Notes: generated by a model not told the origin, from the letters alone. A DNA stretch of 64,000 nt from Nocardioides sp. zg-1308 (GCF_013155375.1 NZ_JABJQY010000004.1:62001-126000); one strand, 5' to 3'. Numbered from the stretch's first letter, positions 39,877 through 48,965 are shown. Program-made: numbers and translations.

Positions 39877-41784
39877 ATGGCCGAGACCGAGCAGGAGCGG
39901 GCGCAGCGGGAGATCGACGTGCTCAGCATGGCGACGTACGACGTCCCCGAGACCGGGTCGGCGTCCCGCCCGGTGGAGTGCGACGTGATCATGAAGGGCG
40001 GCATCACGTCGGGTGTGGTCTACCCCCTCACCATCTGCAAGCTGGCGACGCGCTACCGGTTGCGCAACATCGGCGGCACGTCCGCGGGTGCGATCGCGGC
40101 GGTGGTCGCGGCGGCCGCGGAGTACCGGCGGCGGCACGACGAGCGAGCGCCGGCAGCCGGCTTCCAGTCGCTCGCCGTGCTGCCGTTCGACGTGTCGCAG
40201 CGCCTGGAGTCGCTGTTCCAGCCGACGCGGGAGACCGAGGGCGTCTTCCGGGTGCTGCTCGCCGCGATCGGGGGCAACGGCGTCCGGGGAGCGGTGGCCG
40301 CGGTGGTGCGTCAGCAGCGGCTCGCGTTCTGCGCAGGGCTGGGACTCGTGCTCGCGCTGGCGTTCGGCGCGCAGGTGCTCGCCGCAGGGTTCCCGATCGA
40401 GGGCGTCACGTGGGTGCGCATCGGCGTGGGCCTCCTGCTGGTGCTGCCCCTCGCGCTCGTGGTGGGTGTGGCCGCGGCGGTGGCCGGCTTCGCGTCCGCG
40501 GCACTCCGGGTGCTGCCGCAGCACGACTTCGGGCTGACCGACGGCGCGACGTACTCAGGGAGCCCCCGGAAGCCGGGGCTCACCGAGTGGTTGGCAGACG
40601 CCGTCGACGGCGTGGCCGGACTCCCGGCCGGTCGGTGCCTCACGCTGGGGGACCTGTGGGGGCCGGAGGGCCTCGCGGCATGGACGGCGTACGTCGAGGG
40701 TCGCGGCCGCACACCCGTGGGGGAGGTCCGGCAGGCCCGGGCGATCGATCTCCAGACGATGACGACGGACCTGACGCTGCGTCGTCCGTTCCGGCTGCCG
40801 TTCGGTCAGCAGGACTTCTTGTTCGACGAGGAGGAGATGCGGCGGCTGTTCCCGGACCGGGTGGTCGCCACGATGAAGGGCGGCGTCGCGGCGTCACGCC
40901 ATCGCCATCCGGCGACGGGGGAGCCGTTGTTCTACTTCCCGGGTCCGGGCCGGTCGAGCCGGGGCGACGTGCGTCCGGGTCCGGAGTCGCTGCCCCTGGT
41001 GGTGATGGCCCGGATGAGCCTGAGCTTCCCCGGCCTGCTGTCGGCGGTGCCGCTCTATGCGGTGGACCGCAACGGGGACCAGGGCGTCGTACGGCACCTC
41101 TTCTCCGACGGCGGGATCAGCAGCAACTTCCCCATGCACTTCTTCGACTCGCTGCTGCCGACGCGCCCGACGTTCGGCATCAACCTGTCGCCGCCTCACC
41201 CGGTCCACCCGGACGACCTCACCTGGTTGCCGTCGGCGGCGACGGGTGGCGTCGACCCGCGCGCCGTGCCGTTCGAGACGGTGCCCGGTTTCGCCCAGGC
41301 CCTGCGTGACACGGTGCAGAACTGGTCGGACAACACCCAGGTGACCCAGCGCGGCTACGCCGAGAGGGTGGTCGAGATCCGGCTCCGGCCGGGCGAGGGA
41401 GGTCTCAACCTCGCCATGCCGCCCGACGTGATCATGGCGCTGGTCGCCCGTGGCGCCGAGGCCGGTGACCGGCTCGTGGAGCAGTTCGAGTGGGACCCGC
41501 ACCGGGTCATCCGCTACCGCACCGCGATGACGCGCCTGGTCGACGCGCTCGCGCAGGTGGATGCGTCGTGGACCCTCGGCGAGTACGAGTCCCTGCTGGC
41601 GCACTACCCGGCCACCGGCGTCGCCGGGTCCTCCTTCCTCGGCTCCGCCACCTGGCGCCAGGGGGACCAGGCCGCCACCCGGGCGCTGCTCGCCACGATC
41701 GGGGGTTGGCGCGACGCCAATTGGCACGCCCTGTCCCACGACAGACCCGCGCCGGCGCCCGTGGTGAGGATGGCCCCGGAATGA
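39877..41784 (+). CDS. Patatin-like phospholipase with internal membrane segments
   Basis: 635-residue patatin-family lipid hydrolase. The oxyanion loop 'MKGGITSGVVYPLTICKLA', the nucleophile Ser in 'GGTSAGAIAA' and the catalytic Asp in 'FSDGGISSNFPMHFF' form the Ser-Asp dyad. Between them, near residues 150-210, two strongly hydrophobic stretches ('LAFCAGLGLVLALAFGAQVL', 'IGVGLLLVLPLALVVGVAAA') predict insertion in the membrane, which is unusual for bacterial patatins. ATG 39877 has only a weak ribosome site. The stop overlaps the next gene (ATGA), which also encodes a membrane protein, so the two likely form a complex. Confidence 0.85.
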   Translation: MAETEQERAQREIDVLSMATYDVPETGSASRPVECDVIMKGGITSGVVYPLTICKLATRYRLRNIGGTSAGAIAAVVAAAAEYRRRHDERAPAAGFQSLAVLPFDVSQRLESLFQPTRETEGVFRVLLAAIGGNGVRGAVAAVVRQQRLAFCAGLGLVLALAFGAQVLAAGFPIEGVTWVRIGVGLLLVLPLALVVGVAAAVAGFASAALRVLPQHDFGLTDGATYSGSPRKPGLTEWLADAVDGVAGLPAGRCLTLGDLWGPEGLAAWTAYVEGRGRTPVGEVRQARAIDLQTMTTDLTLRRPFRLPFGQQDFLFDEEEMRRLFPDRVVATMKGGVAASRHRHPATGEPLFYFPGPGRSSRGDVRPGPESLPLVVMARMSLSFPGLLSAVPLYAVDRNGDQGVVRHLFSDGGISSNFPMHFFDSLLPTRPTFGINLSPPHPVHPDDLTWLPSAATGGVDPRAVPFETVPGFAQALRDTVQNWSDNTQVTQRGYAERVVEIRLRPGEGGLNLAMPPDVIMALVARGAEAGDRLVEQFEWDPHRVIRYRTAMTRLVDALAQVDASWTLGEYESLLAHYPATGVAGSSFLGSATWRQGDQAATRALLATIGGWRDANWHALSHDRPAPAPVVRMAPE

Positions 41785-42308
41785 GTGCCAGGCCGTCGGC
41801 GCTCGCCTTTCAGCTCGCCGGCTCGGGCCATGCGATGGGAGCCTTTCTCGACCGTGTCGGACGGGACGGGTGCGACGAGCTGCGCCGAGGTCTGCGCACC
41901 GACGACCGGGCCATCGTGCCCGGCTACACCCTCCTCCTCGTCGCGCTGTGCGCGCTCTCCGTCGTATGGGTTCGGGCTGCGACGAGCGGGACCCCCGAGG
42001 CCGTCGCGACCGTCCTGGGCGTGCTGTTCGGTCTGCTCGCCGTCGCCGCCGGTGTGCTCGACCTGCTCGAGAACCGCGCGCTTCGGCGCGTGCTCGACGA
42101 CTGGCAGCCGATCCCGATCCCGGTGGCCCCCGACGAGGCGGAGGCGGCCGAACGGCAACAGCGTCGACGCAGTCAGGTGGCGGCGATCGACGGTCCCAGC
42201 CGTGCGGCGAAGCGGCGGGCGGTGTGGAAGTGGCGGCTGATCGCCCTGGTGCTCGGCTGGGTTCTGGTGAGCGGGGTCGTCGGGCTCACGAGCTGGCTGT
42301 CGAACTGA
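41781..42308 (+). CDS. Membrane protein coupled to the patatin gene
   Basis: 175-residue protein whose ATG overlaps the patatin stop. Three transmembrane helices are visible: 'VPGYTLLLVALCALSVVWV', 'AVATVLGVLFGLLAVAAGV' and, near the end, 'RLIALVLGWVLVSGVVGL'. A charged cytoplasmic loop (RQQRRRSQVAAIDGPSRAAK) lies between the second and third. No named family. Its obligate pairing with a membrane-inserted patatin suggests an anchor or regulator of the lipase (inference). Confidence 0.65.
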   Translation: MSARPSALAFQLAGSGHAMGAFLDRVGRDGCDELRRGLRTDDRAIVPGYTLLLVALCALSVVWVRAATSGTPEAVATVLGVLFGLLAVAAGVLDLLENRALRRVLDDWQPIPIPVAPDEAEAAERQQRRRSQVAAIDGPSRAAKRRAVWKWRLIALVLGWVLVSGVVGLTSWLSN

Positions 42309-42365
42309 GCCCGGTCCGCCGCTCCCTTCCGTCCGTGACCGGCCGCGCGACGACAGCCACCGACA

Positions 42366-43709
42366 TCAGCGCAGACCCTGCTGCAGCGCGGCCCAGGTGT
42401 CGGCGGTGACGACGCCCGTGGGGTCGAGGCCTAGGCGCCGCTGGTAGCGGCCCACGGCCCTGGTCGTGCGGTCGGTGACGACACCGGTCGGCTGCACGGA
42501 CCGGAACCCGGCGGCGCGCAGGGCCCGCTGCAGGCGCAGGGCGGGCTCGCCGGCGGAGCCGACCTTCAGCAGGGGCGCTGAGCCGCGCGCGAAGAGCGCC
42601 GTCCACGTGGCAGCGTCGGCCTTGCCCGTGACACGCAGGTCCTGACGGCGCTGGAAGGACCGCACCGCCGTGACGACGTCCTGGTCGAACCGGGCGTCGA
42701 GCTTGCCCCGGTAGCGGGCGTTCTTCCTGAGCAGGCACTGCAGCGCCTCGACGCGATCGCCGCGTGCGCCCGACCTCAGGCGCGGGTACGCACCGAAGTC
42801 GAGGCCGGTGCCGCCGCACGCACTCAGCGAGCGGGGCGGCTGCGAGCCGCCGTCGATCTCCAGGAAGTTGCGGTCGATCGTGAGAGTGACGCCGCCGTGG
42901 GCAACCGTCGTCTGCGCCTTGTACTGGTGGGCGCGCTGGCCGTCCCAGCTGTCCGCGCGCACCCAGCGCGGGTCGATGTCGACGTCCGCCCGGCCGTTGT
43001 ACCAGGCGTACCAGACCTGGTCCGGCATGGCGTACGAGCCCGGCGAGAGGTGGTCGGCGTTGTCGAGGGCGTGGATGCCGGCCGAGACGCTGGAGTAGAC
43101 ACCGGAGCGGAAGCCGAGGTCGTGCAGGGCGAGCGTCCACCCGCTCAGGAAGCGCAGGGCGGAGCGGCGGCAGTCCTCGTCCGCGACGTCGAAGCCGCCC
43201 TCGAGGTCGTACCAGAGGGTGCTCCCCGCGGGCAGTCCGAGTGCGCGGGCACGGGCCACCGCTGCGGCGGCCTCGGCGCGCCCGCGGGCGTCGGCCGCGG
43301 CGTACGAGCCGGCGGGCGCCGGGTCGATCCGGTCGGCGTAGAGCGGGTGACAGGCGGCCTGCGGCCCGACCCAGATCGGCAGCAGTCGCCACCCGTTGGC
43401 GCGCTGCCGGGCCACCCAGGTGGCGTCGAGGTGCGGCTGGCCCGGGTCGACCGCTGACGGCTGGCAGGACGCCATCGAGCCGCCGATGTAGATGCCGGCA
43501 CCCCAGAACGGCGACGAGGTCAGCCAGGCGTCCATCTGGTCCTGCGTCGGCGCACATCGGGCGTCGAAGGCGTAGCCGGTGAGGCCGTCCGAGCGGCGCT
43601 CCGCCGCCGCGGCCGGGCCGCCGGACAGCAGCGTGGCGCACAGCGCCACCACCGCCGCCACCATGACGCCGGCGCGTGCGCGGGCAGGGCCGAGGTGTCC
43701 GAGTCGCAT
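42366..43709 (-). CDS. Secreted Rv2525c-like glycoside-hydrolase-like protein with peptidoglycan-binding repeats
   Basis: 447-residue exported protein from ATG 43709 (GGGGGAG upstream). After the signal peptide (ending GGPAAAAERR) comes a DUF1906 / Rv2525c-like TIM-barrel, about residues 42-290 ('GLTGYAFDARCAPTQDQMDA', 'GAGIYIGGS', 'STLWYDLEGGF', 'GVYSSVSAGIHALD'). Two PG_binding_1 modules occupy about 310-447 ('LRSGARGDRVEALQCLLRKN', 'LKVGSAGEPALRLQRALRAA', 'VVTADTWAALQQ'). It probably acts on, or binds, the cell wall as a secreted hydrolase-like enzyme. The catalytic acids are not certain. Confidence 0.88.
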   Translation of the reverse strand: MRLGHLGPARARAGVMVAAVVALCATLLSGGPAAAAERRSDGLTGYAFDARCAPTQDQMDAWLTSSPFWGAGIYIGGSMASCQPSAVDPGQPHLDATWVARQRANGWRLLPIWVGPQAACHPLYADRIDPAPAGSYAAADARGRAEAAAAVARARALGLPAGSTLWYDLEGGFDVADEDCRRSALRFLSGWTLALHDLGFRSGVYSSVSAGIHALDNADHLSPGSYAMPDQVWYAWYNGRADVDIDPRWVRADSWDGQRAHQYKAQTTVAHGGVTLTIDRNFLEIDGGSQPPRSLSACGGTGLDFGAYPRLRSGARGDRVEALQCLLRKNARYRGKLDARFDQDVVTAVRSFQRRQDLRVTGKADAATWTALFARGSAPLLKVGSAGEPALRLQRALRAAGFRSVQPTGVVTDRTTRAVGRYQRRLGLDPTGVVTADTWAALQQGLR

Positions 43710-43822
43710 GTGTGTCTCCCCCGAGAACGTGTGGTGCCCAGACCCTAGTGCGTCTTCCGGTTACCGTGGGCGTTCGGCCGCGCGGCGTCGCGTGGGAGGA
43801 CGACGATGGCGGAGGGACCCGG

Positions 43823-45640
43823 GTGCTGACCCTGCTCGCCTCCCTCATGGCCGGCGCCGGCGTGGTGCTGGCCGTGCTGGCCGCGTACGTCGCCTGGCGC
43901 CGCGGCACGCTCATGAGCTGGAGCCTGGCCGTGCTGCTCGTGGCGGTGGCGTGGTGGGGGGTGACGTACTCCGTCGAGCTCTCCGCCGACGACGTCGCCG
44001 TCAAGAGCTGGTGGGGGGACCTGAAGTACGCCGGCATCGTCACGCTGGCGCCGGCATGGTTCGTCTTCGTGCTGCAGTACACCGGGCGCGGCCGGTTGGT
44101 CACCCGTCGGCTCGTGACGCTGCTGGCGATCCCGCCGGTCATCGCCCTGGCGGTGCTCGCGGTGCCGGCCACGCACGACCTGGTGCGCTCCTACCCGGCG
44201 GAGGCGCACACCGAGGACCTCCCGATCGTCGAGACCGGGCCGGCCTTCTGGGCGATCTTCGCCTACAACAACGTCCTGCTGGTCGCCGCCACCGTCCTGT
44301 TCCTCGCCAGCATGGTGCGACTGGCGCGGAGCTATCGCCGGATGGCCTGGGTGCTCCTGCTGTCGGCGCTCCTGCCCTGGGCGGCGAACCTCCTGCACAA
44401 CCTCGAGGTCGGTTGGTTCGCCCGCATCGACCTGACGCCGTTCGCCTTCATCGTCACCGGCGGGCTGCTGGTGTGGGGCCTGTTCGAGGAGCGGCTGATC
44501 GACCTGGCGCCGCTCGCCCGGAGCGCCGTGGTGGAGAGCATGACGGACGCCGTGCTCGTGCTCGACGCGTTCGGACGGGTCGTCGACGTGAACCCGGCCG
44601 CCGCGACCCTCGCCGGCAGGACGCGCGGCGAGCTGGTCGGCCGGCGCGGGCGCGACCTGCTGTCGGTCGCGGGCATCGCGGACGTGGGTCCCAGTGGGCT
44701 CGTGCTGATGGACCCGGACAGCGGCGACCCGCGGACCTTCGACGTCAACCTGCAGCCGCTCACCGACGTCTCGGGCCGCACGGCCGGGGAGCTGCTGGTG
44801 CTCCGGGAGGTGACCCAGCGGGTCGACGACCAGCGGCGCCTCCAGCAGGTCCTCGACGACCGCTCCCGGGTCGCCGCGACGCTGCAGGCCAGCATGGTGC
44901 CGGCCCGGTTGCCGGTCCTACCGGCGTGCGAGCTGGCCAGCCGCTACGTCCCGGCCGGCGACGGCGGCGAGATCGGCGGCGACTTCCTCGACGTCTTCGC
45001 GCTCGACGAGCAGGCGTGGGCCTTCGTGCTGGGCGACGTCAGCGGCAAGGGCGCCGAGGCGGCCACCGTCACGGCGGCGGCCCGCTACACGCTCCGCGCG
45101 CTCGCGGCCCCCGGCGCCACGCCCGCCGCGACGCTGCGTCAGGTGAATGCGGTGCTGCAGGCGCAGACGGAGTCGGAGCGACACTGCACGCTCGTCTTCG
45201 GCCACCTGCGACCGCCCCGCGGCGACGACGCCTCCGACGCCCCGGTGCGGATCACCCTCACCCTGGCCGGGCACCACTGGCCGCTGGTCCTGCGAACGGA
45301 CGGCACGGTCGACGAGGTCGGCCAGCTCGGCACGGCGCTCGCGCTCTTCGACGACCCCGAGCTGCACGACGCCGAGGTCGAGCTCGCTCCCGGTGACGTG
45401 CTGTGCCTCTTCACCGACGGCCTGGTGGAGGCCCGGCACGGCCGGGACCAGTTCGGCTCCGAGCGGGTCGCCGAGCTCCTGCGCACCCATCGCGGATCCT
45501 CGGCCGACGGGCTCGCGAGCGTGGTGCTCGCCGCCGTCCGTGAGTTCCACGGCGACGAGCTCGCCGACGACCTGGCCCTGCTCGTGGTGAGGTACGCCCC
45601 GGCGAACGACCGCCCAGCGGCGCAGCGACGGCCTCAATGA
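43823..45640 (+). CDS. 7TM sensor - PAS - SpoIIE/PP2C phosphatase
   Basis: 605-residue membrane-bound phosphatase. GTG 43823 is preferred since GGAGGG lies 6 nt upstream and the first helix begins right after. Residues 1-225 are a histidine-kinase-type N-terminal 7TM domain ('LLASLMAGAGVVLAVLAAYV', 'AVLLVAVAWWGVTYSVEL'). Residues about 235-350 are a PAS domain ('VVESMTDAVLVLDAFGRVVD'). Residues about 370-595 are a SpoIIE-type PP2C: 'AATLQASMVPARLP', metal Asp residues in 'GEIGGDFLDVF' and 'LGDVSGKGAEAA', later 'LCLFTDGLVEARHG' and 'DDLALLVVRY'. Such proteins dephosphorylate RsbV-type antagonists in response to a membrane-sensed signal. The 3' end overlaps the convergent SDR gene by 7 nt. Confidence 0.9.
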   Translation: MLTLLASLMAGAGVVLAVLAAYVAWRRGTLMSWSLAVLLVAVAWWGVTYSVELSADDVAVKSWWGDLKYAGIVTLAPAWFVFVLQYTGRGRLVTRRLVTLLAIPPVIALAVLAVPATHDLVRSYPAEAHTEDLPIVETGPAFWAIFAYNNVLLVAATVLFLASMVRLARSYRRMAWVLLLSALLPWAANLLHNLEVGWFARIDLTPFAFIVTGGLLVWGLFEERLIDLAPLARSAVVESMTDAVLVLDAFGRVVDVNPAAATLAGRTRGELVGRRGRDLLSVAGIADVGPSGLVLMDPDSGDPRTFDVNLQPLTDVSGRTAGELLVLREVTQRVDDQRRLQQVLDDRSRVAATLQASMVPARLPVLPACELASRYVPAGDGGEIGGDFLDVFALDEQAWAFVLGDVSGKGAEAATVTAAARYTLRALAAPGATPAATLRQVNAVLQAQTESERHCTLVFGHLRPPRGDDASDAPVRITLTLAGHHWPLVLRTDGTVDEVGQLGTALALFDDPELHDAEVELAPGDVLCLFTDGLVEARHGRDQFGSERVAELLRTHRGSSADGLASVVLAAVREFHGDELADDLALLVVRYAPANDRPAAQRRPQ

Positions 45641-46527
45641 CCGGCAGCGTCACCTGCGGACTCCTCTGACCTGCCCACCACGTCCGCGACGATCCGCCGG
45701 CTGTCAGCCAGCAGGGCGGCCTGGTAGTCCCGGTCGAGGGCCTTCGCCGACGGCTGCAGGGGCCGCCGGCGGTGGTCGACGTACGAGGCCGAGGCGACGG
45801 CGTCGGAGCCGGTCACGAGCCCGGCGAGCACCCGGCCGGAGACGGTGCTCGTCGAGGCGAACGGCAGGAAGCGCACGCCGCGGAGGACCGAGCGGCACAT
45901 CGCGCGCAGGAGCGCCGGGTGCTGGCGACCGAGCCGGGTGTCGAGCATGAGCCCGGGGTCGAAGGCGATGACCGTGGTGTCGGGGAGCTCGCGCGCGAGC
46001 GCCTGGGACATGGCGACGGCCATCAGCTTCGTCGTGGTGTAAGTCGCGAGTCCGTCGCGCACCGATGCCTCGCTCCGACGGCCGTGGGCCACGGCGACCA
46101 CGCCCGACTCGTCCGGAGGAGGGGTGCCGGTCCACTGCTCCGGGTCGTGGGTGGCAGAGCCGATGAGCACGACGGTCGCCGGCAGGTTCCCGCCGCGGCG
46201 CATGGCGTCCAGGAGCGCCAGGTGGGAGAGGTGGTTCACCGCCACGGTCTCGTCGAGCCCCTCGTCGGTCGTGGTGCGACCGGAGAGCACCTGGACGCCC
46301 GCGTTGCACACGACCGCGTCGAAGGGGGGCAGCTGCGTGGCCGCCGCCGACACGCCCCTGAGGCTGCGGTGGTCGAGCCCCACTGGGTGTAGCCCCGTCC
46401 GCTGGGCGACGGACCGGAGCCGCACCGGGTCCCGCCCGGTGCCCCAGACCTCCACTGCCTGCGCACGCAGCGCCTCGGCGACGGCCAGTCCCAGACCGCT
46501 CGTGACTCCTGTGACGAGGACGCGCAT
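45634..46527 (-). CDS. Short-chain dehydrogenase/reductase
   Basis: 297-residue SDR. 'MRVLVTGVTSGLGLAVAEAL' is the cofactor Gly-rich motif, 'VVCNAGVQVLSGRTTTDEG' holds the NAG element, Ser lies in 'VVLIGSATHDP' and Tyr/Lys in 'ATYTTTKLMAVAM'. ATG 46527 starts exactly at the Rossmann fold; the upstream in-frame extension is not needed. It is divergent from the TetR gene with 47 bp between starts, so it is the obvious regulated target. Substrate unknown; sequence resembles light-dependent protochlorophyllide reductase-like SDRs. Confidence 0.85.
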   Translation of the reverse strand: MRVLVTGVTSGLGLAVAEALRAQAVEVWGTGRDPVRLRSVAQRTGLHPVGLDHRSLRGVSAAATQLPPFDAVVCNAGVQVLSGRTTTDEGLDETVAVNHLSHLALLDAMRRGGNLPATVVLIGSATHDPEQWTGTPPPDESGVVAVAHGRRSEASVRDGLATYTTTKLMAVAMSQALARELPDTTVIAFDPGLMLDTRLGRQHPALLRAMCRSVLRGVRFLPFASTSTVSGRVLAGLVTGSDAVASASYVDHRRRPLQPSAKALDRDYQAALLADSRRIVADVVGRSEESAGDAAGH

Positions 46528-46574
46528 ACCGGCGAGAATATGACAGCCACTGCCAGAAGACAACGAGTGCCACA

Positions 46575-47150
46575 ATGATGTTCGTGACGGCACCAGGACT
46601 TCGCGGGCGCAAGAAGGCAGAGACCCGACGACGGTTGGCGGCCGCCGCCGTGGACCTCTTCTCGGAGCGCGGCTTCGACGCGGTCACGATGCAGGACGTG
46701 GCCGCGGCAGCCGACGTGGGCAGCCGCACGGTGTTCCGCTACTTCGTCGACAAGGCCGAGCTCGTGTTCGCCGACGAGGCGGTGGTCGACGAGGAGCTGC
46801 GTCAGGTCCTGCGCACGGAGCCGGCGCAGGTGGACGCGTGGTCGGCGGTCGAGGCGGCGCTGGTGGAGCTGACCGACCTGTGGGCCGACCAGCGTCGCGA
46901 GGGCGTACGACGCCGCCGGCTGGTCGCGGGCTCGGCCGCGCTCACCGCGCGCCATCTCGTCAAGCTCGACCGCCGCGCCGAGGTCATCGCCGAGGAGCTG
47001 GTGGCGCGAGGCGCGGCCCGCGAGGCAGCCCGGGTGATCGGACGGTGCGCCACCGCGGCGTTCGACTGCGCCGTCGATCGGTGGCTCGACGACCCGCAGG
47101 TGTCGCTGGCCGAGGCGCTGCAGGACGCACTCGACGTGCTGCGTCATTGA
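46575..47150 (+). CDS. TetR-family transcriptional regulator
   Basis: 191-residue repressor. The N-terminal HTH is typical: 'ETRRRLAAAAVDLFSERGFD', 'AVTMQDVAAAADVGSRTVFR', YFVDKAEL. The C-terminal ligand domain is Arg/Glu-rich and helical ('AVEAALVELTDLWADQRREG'). Divergent from the SDR gene with a 47-bp operator region where TGCCA half-sites occur twice in the same direction, so autoregulation plus SDR control is likely. No ribosome site precedes ATG 46575; in-frame starts follow closely. The 3' end overlaps the convergent hydrolase gene by 7 nt. Confidence 0.88.
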   Translation: MMFVTAPGLRGRKKAETRRRLAAAAVDLFSERGFDAVTMQDVAAAADVGSRTVFRYFVDKAELVFADEAVVDEELRQVLRTEPAQVDAWSAVEAALVELTDLWADQRREGVRRRRLVAGSAALTARHLVKLDRRAEVIAEELVARGAAREAARVIGRCATAAFDCAVDRWLDDPQVSLAEALQDALDVLRH

Positions 47151-48046
47151 GCTCCGCGGATGGCCCTCGGTGCCAGGACCGGCAGCAGCGCGGCGGCCAC
47201 CTGCGCCGGTTCCTCCTCGTGGACGAAGAGCTTCGCACGCGGCACGACGTGGATGCGGGCGTCGGGGAACGTCGCGACCATCGCCCGGGCGCGCGCGACG
47301 GGGAGGAACGGGTCGTGCTCGCCCCACACCAGCTGGGTGGGCGCGGCGATCCGCCGGTGCACCGACTCGAGGTCGCGGAGGTAGCCCTGGTCGAAGCTCG
47401 CGACGAGTCGTCCGGCCGCCCATCGCCGGTCGGGGTCGTCGTGGAGCGGCCGGAGGAAGAACTCCTCGAACTCCCCGCCGAGCAGCGTGTCGTCGCGGAA
47501 CGCGCCGCCCAGGACGAGCGGGAGGCGGCGTACGCGCGGACGGAGCGCCGCCCAGGCCAGGGCATGGCCGAAGCCGGGCAGGCGGCCGGCGGCCAGCACC
47601 GCGCGGAACAGGGGCGCGGGCCGGCCGGTGTGCTCGGTGTCGATCAGGCCCAGCGCGCGCAGGCGGGGGTCGTCGGCCACCGCGTGGCGCGCGACCAGCC
47701 CACCGCTGTCGTGGCCCACGACGGCGACCGAGTCCGACCCCAGGTCGTCGAGGACCGCGCGCACGCCGCTCACGTGGAGGTCGAGGCCGACCCGCACGGA
47801 CCGGTCGAACCTGCTCTGACCCGCTCCGACGAGGTCGACGACGTGGCACGTCAGGTGCTCGGCGAGGAGCGGCAGCAGCTGGCGGAAGGTCGCACCCGAC
47901 ACCGGCCAGCCGTGGACGAGGACGACGTCGGGACCGGAGCCGACCGTGCGGACCGCCACCTCCGCACCGGTGCCGGGGACCGCGACGAATCGCGACGGTG
48001 GTCGACGGAACAGGTCGGTGGCGGCGGAGGCGCTCAGGAGGGTCAT
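47144..48046 (-). CDS. Alpha/beta hydrolase (haloalkane dehalogenase-like) with altered catalytic His site
   Basis: 300-residue alpha/beta hydrolase. 'VVLVHGWPVSGATFRQLLPL' gives the oxyanion loop, the nucleophile is Asp in 'VVGHDSGGLVARH', and 'LVWGEHDPFLP' gives the acid region. At the usual 'AGHF-x-x-EE' position the sequence is 'RAKLFVHEEEP', so the expected catalytic His appears to be Leu, with a His three residues later. Activity may therefore differ or be lost. Divergent from an MmyB-type XRE regulator, which may control it; starts at ATG 48046. Confidence 0.8.
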   Translation of the reverse strand: MTLLSASAATDLFRRPPSRFVAVPGTGAEVAVRTVGSGPDVVLVHGWPVSGATFRQLLPLLAEHLTCHVVDLVGAGQSRFDRSVRVGLDLHVSGVRAVLDDLGSDSVAVVGHDSGGLVARHAVADDPRLRALGLIDTEHTGRPAPLFRAVLAAGRLPGFGHALAWAALRPRVRRLPLVLGGAFRDDTLLGGEFEEFFLRPLHDDPDRRWAAGRLVASFDQGYLRDLESVHRRIAAPTQLVWGEHDPFLPVARARAMVATFPDARIHVVPRAKLFVHEEEPAQVAAALLPVLAPRAIRGAQ

Positions 48047-48132
48047 GCGGCAAGCATCGGACGGCCCTGCCGGCGCGACAACGACCTCGGCAGGTAGGTG
48101 CGCGCGATCGGGTCCTTCCCTACGGTGGCGGG

Positions 48133-48936
48133 GTGCCCGACCACGACCAACGCCGGGGTCTTCTCCCGGCCCTGCTGAAGTACTGGCGCGGGCAGCGCGG
48201 ACTGAGCCAGCTCGACCTGGCGATCGCCGCCGACGTCTCCAGCCGCCACCTCAGCTTCCTGGAGACCGGCCGGGCCACGCCCTCGGCCGAGATGGTGCTC
48301 CGCCTGGCCACGGCGCTCGACGTGCCGCTGCGCCAGGTGAACACGATGCTGAGGTCGGCCGGCCACCCGGCGGCGTACGAGGAGGGCGACTCGCTCCCAC
48401 CGCTGGCCCGCACCGCCCTCGACCACCTGAAGCGGCACTCGGAGCCGTTCCCGCTGGTCGTGGTCGACCGGGCGTACGACGTGATGGACGCCAACACGGC
48501 GGCGCACCGGCTGCTCGGGACGATCCTGCCTGACGACGTGGGGCTGACGGGGCTGAACCTCGTGCGGACGACGTTCGACCCCGGCGGCGCGCACCCGGTC
48601 ATCGTCAACTTCGACGAGGTCGGGCGGTTGCTGCTGTGGCGGCTGCAGCGTGAGGTGCTGGCCGAGCCGGGGGACCCGGTCCTGCGGGGACTGCTCGACG
48701 ACGTCCTCGCGATGCCGACCGTCCACGACGACTGGCGCTCGGTGGACCTGGGCGTCGCGGCCGACCCGGCGGTGGTCGTGCACTTCCGGCTCGGGGACCT
48801 CGAGCTGCGGTTCGTCACGCTCGTGACGGCGTTCCAGGCCCCCCAGAACGTCGCCCTCGACGAGCTGCGCATCGAGCACTGGCTGCCGACCGACGAGGCC
48901 ACGTCGGACGCGTGCCACCTGCTCGCGAGCAGCTGA
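48133..48936 (+). CDS. XRE-family regulator with MmyB-like ligand-binding domain
   Basis: 267-residue regulator. Residues 8-70 are an XRE HTH ('LLKYWRGQRGLSQLDLAIAA', 'DVSSRHLSFLETGRATPSAE', 'MVLRLATALDVPLRQVNTML'). The rest is the MmyB-like ligand-binding (PAS-like) domain ('PFPLVVVDRAYDVMDANTAA', 'LVRTTFDPGGAHPVIVNFDE', 'VTAFQAPQNVALDELRIEHW'), thought to bind fatty-acid-like ligands. GTG 48133 is the start that fits the HTH spacing. Divergent from the alpha/beta hydrolase gene with 86 bp between, a common regulator-enzyme pair in actinobacteria. Confidence 0.88.
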   Translation: MPDHDQRRGLLPALLKYWRGQRGLSQLDLAIAADVSSRHLSFLETGRATPSAEMVLRLATALDVPLRQVNTMLRSAGHPAAYEEGDSLPPLARTALDHLKRHSEPFPLVVVDRAYDVMDANTAAHRLLGTILPDDVGLTGLNLVRTTFDPGGAHPVIVNFDEVGRLLLWRLQREVLAEPGDPVLRGLLDDVLAMPTVHDDWRSVDLGVAADPAVVVHFRLGDLELRFVTLVTAFQAPQNVALDELRIEHWLPTDEATSDACHLLASS

Positions 48937-48965
48937 ACCGGGGCGGTGCCCGCGCGGACAAGGGT

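Noticed and set aside
46528..46574. Palindromic TetR operator between SDR and TetR genes
   Set aside because: Only two same-direction TGCCA half-sites are seen; no convincing palindrome, so no operator is claimed.
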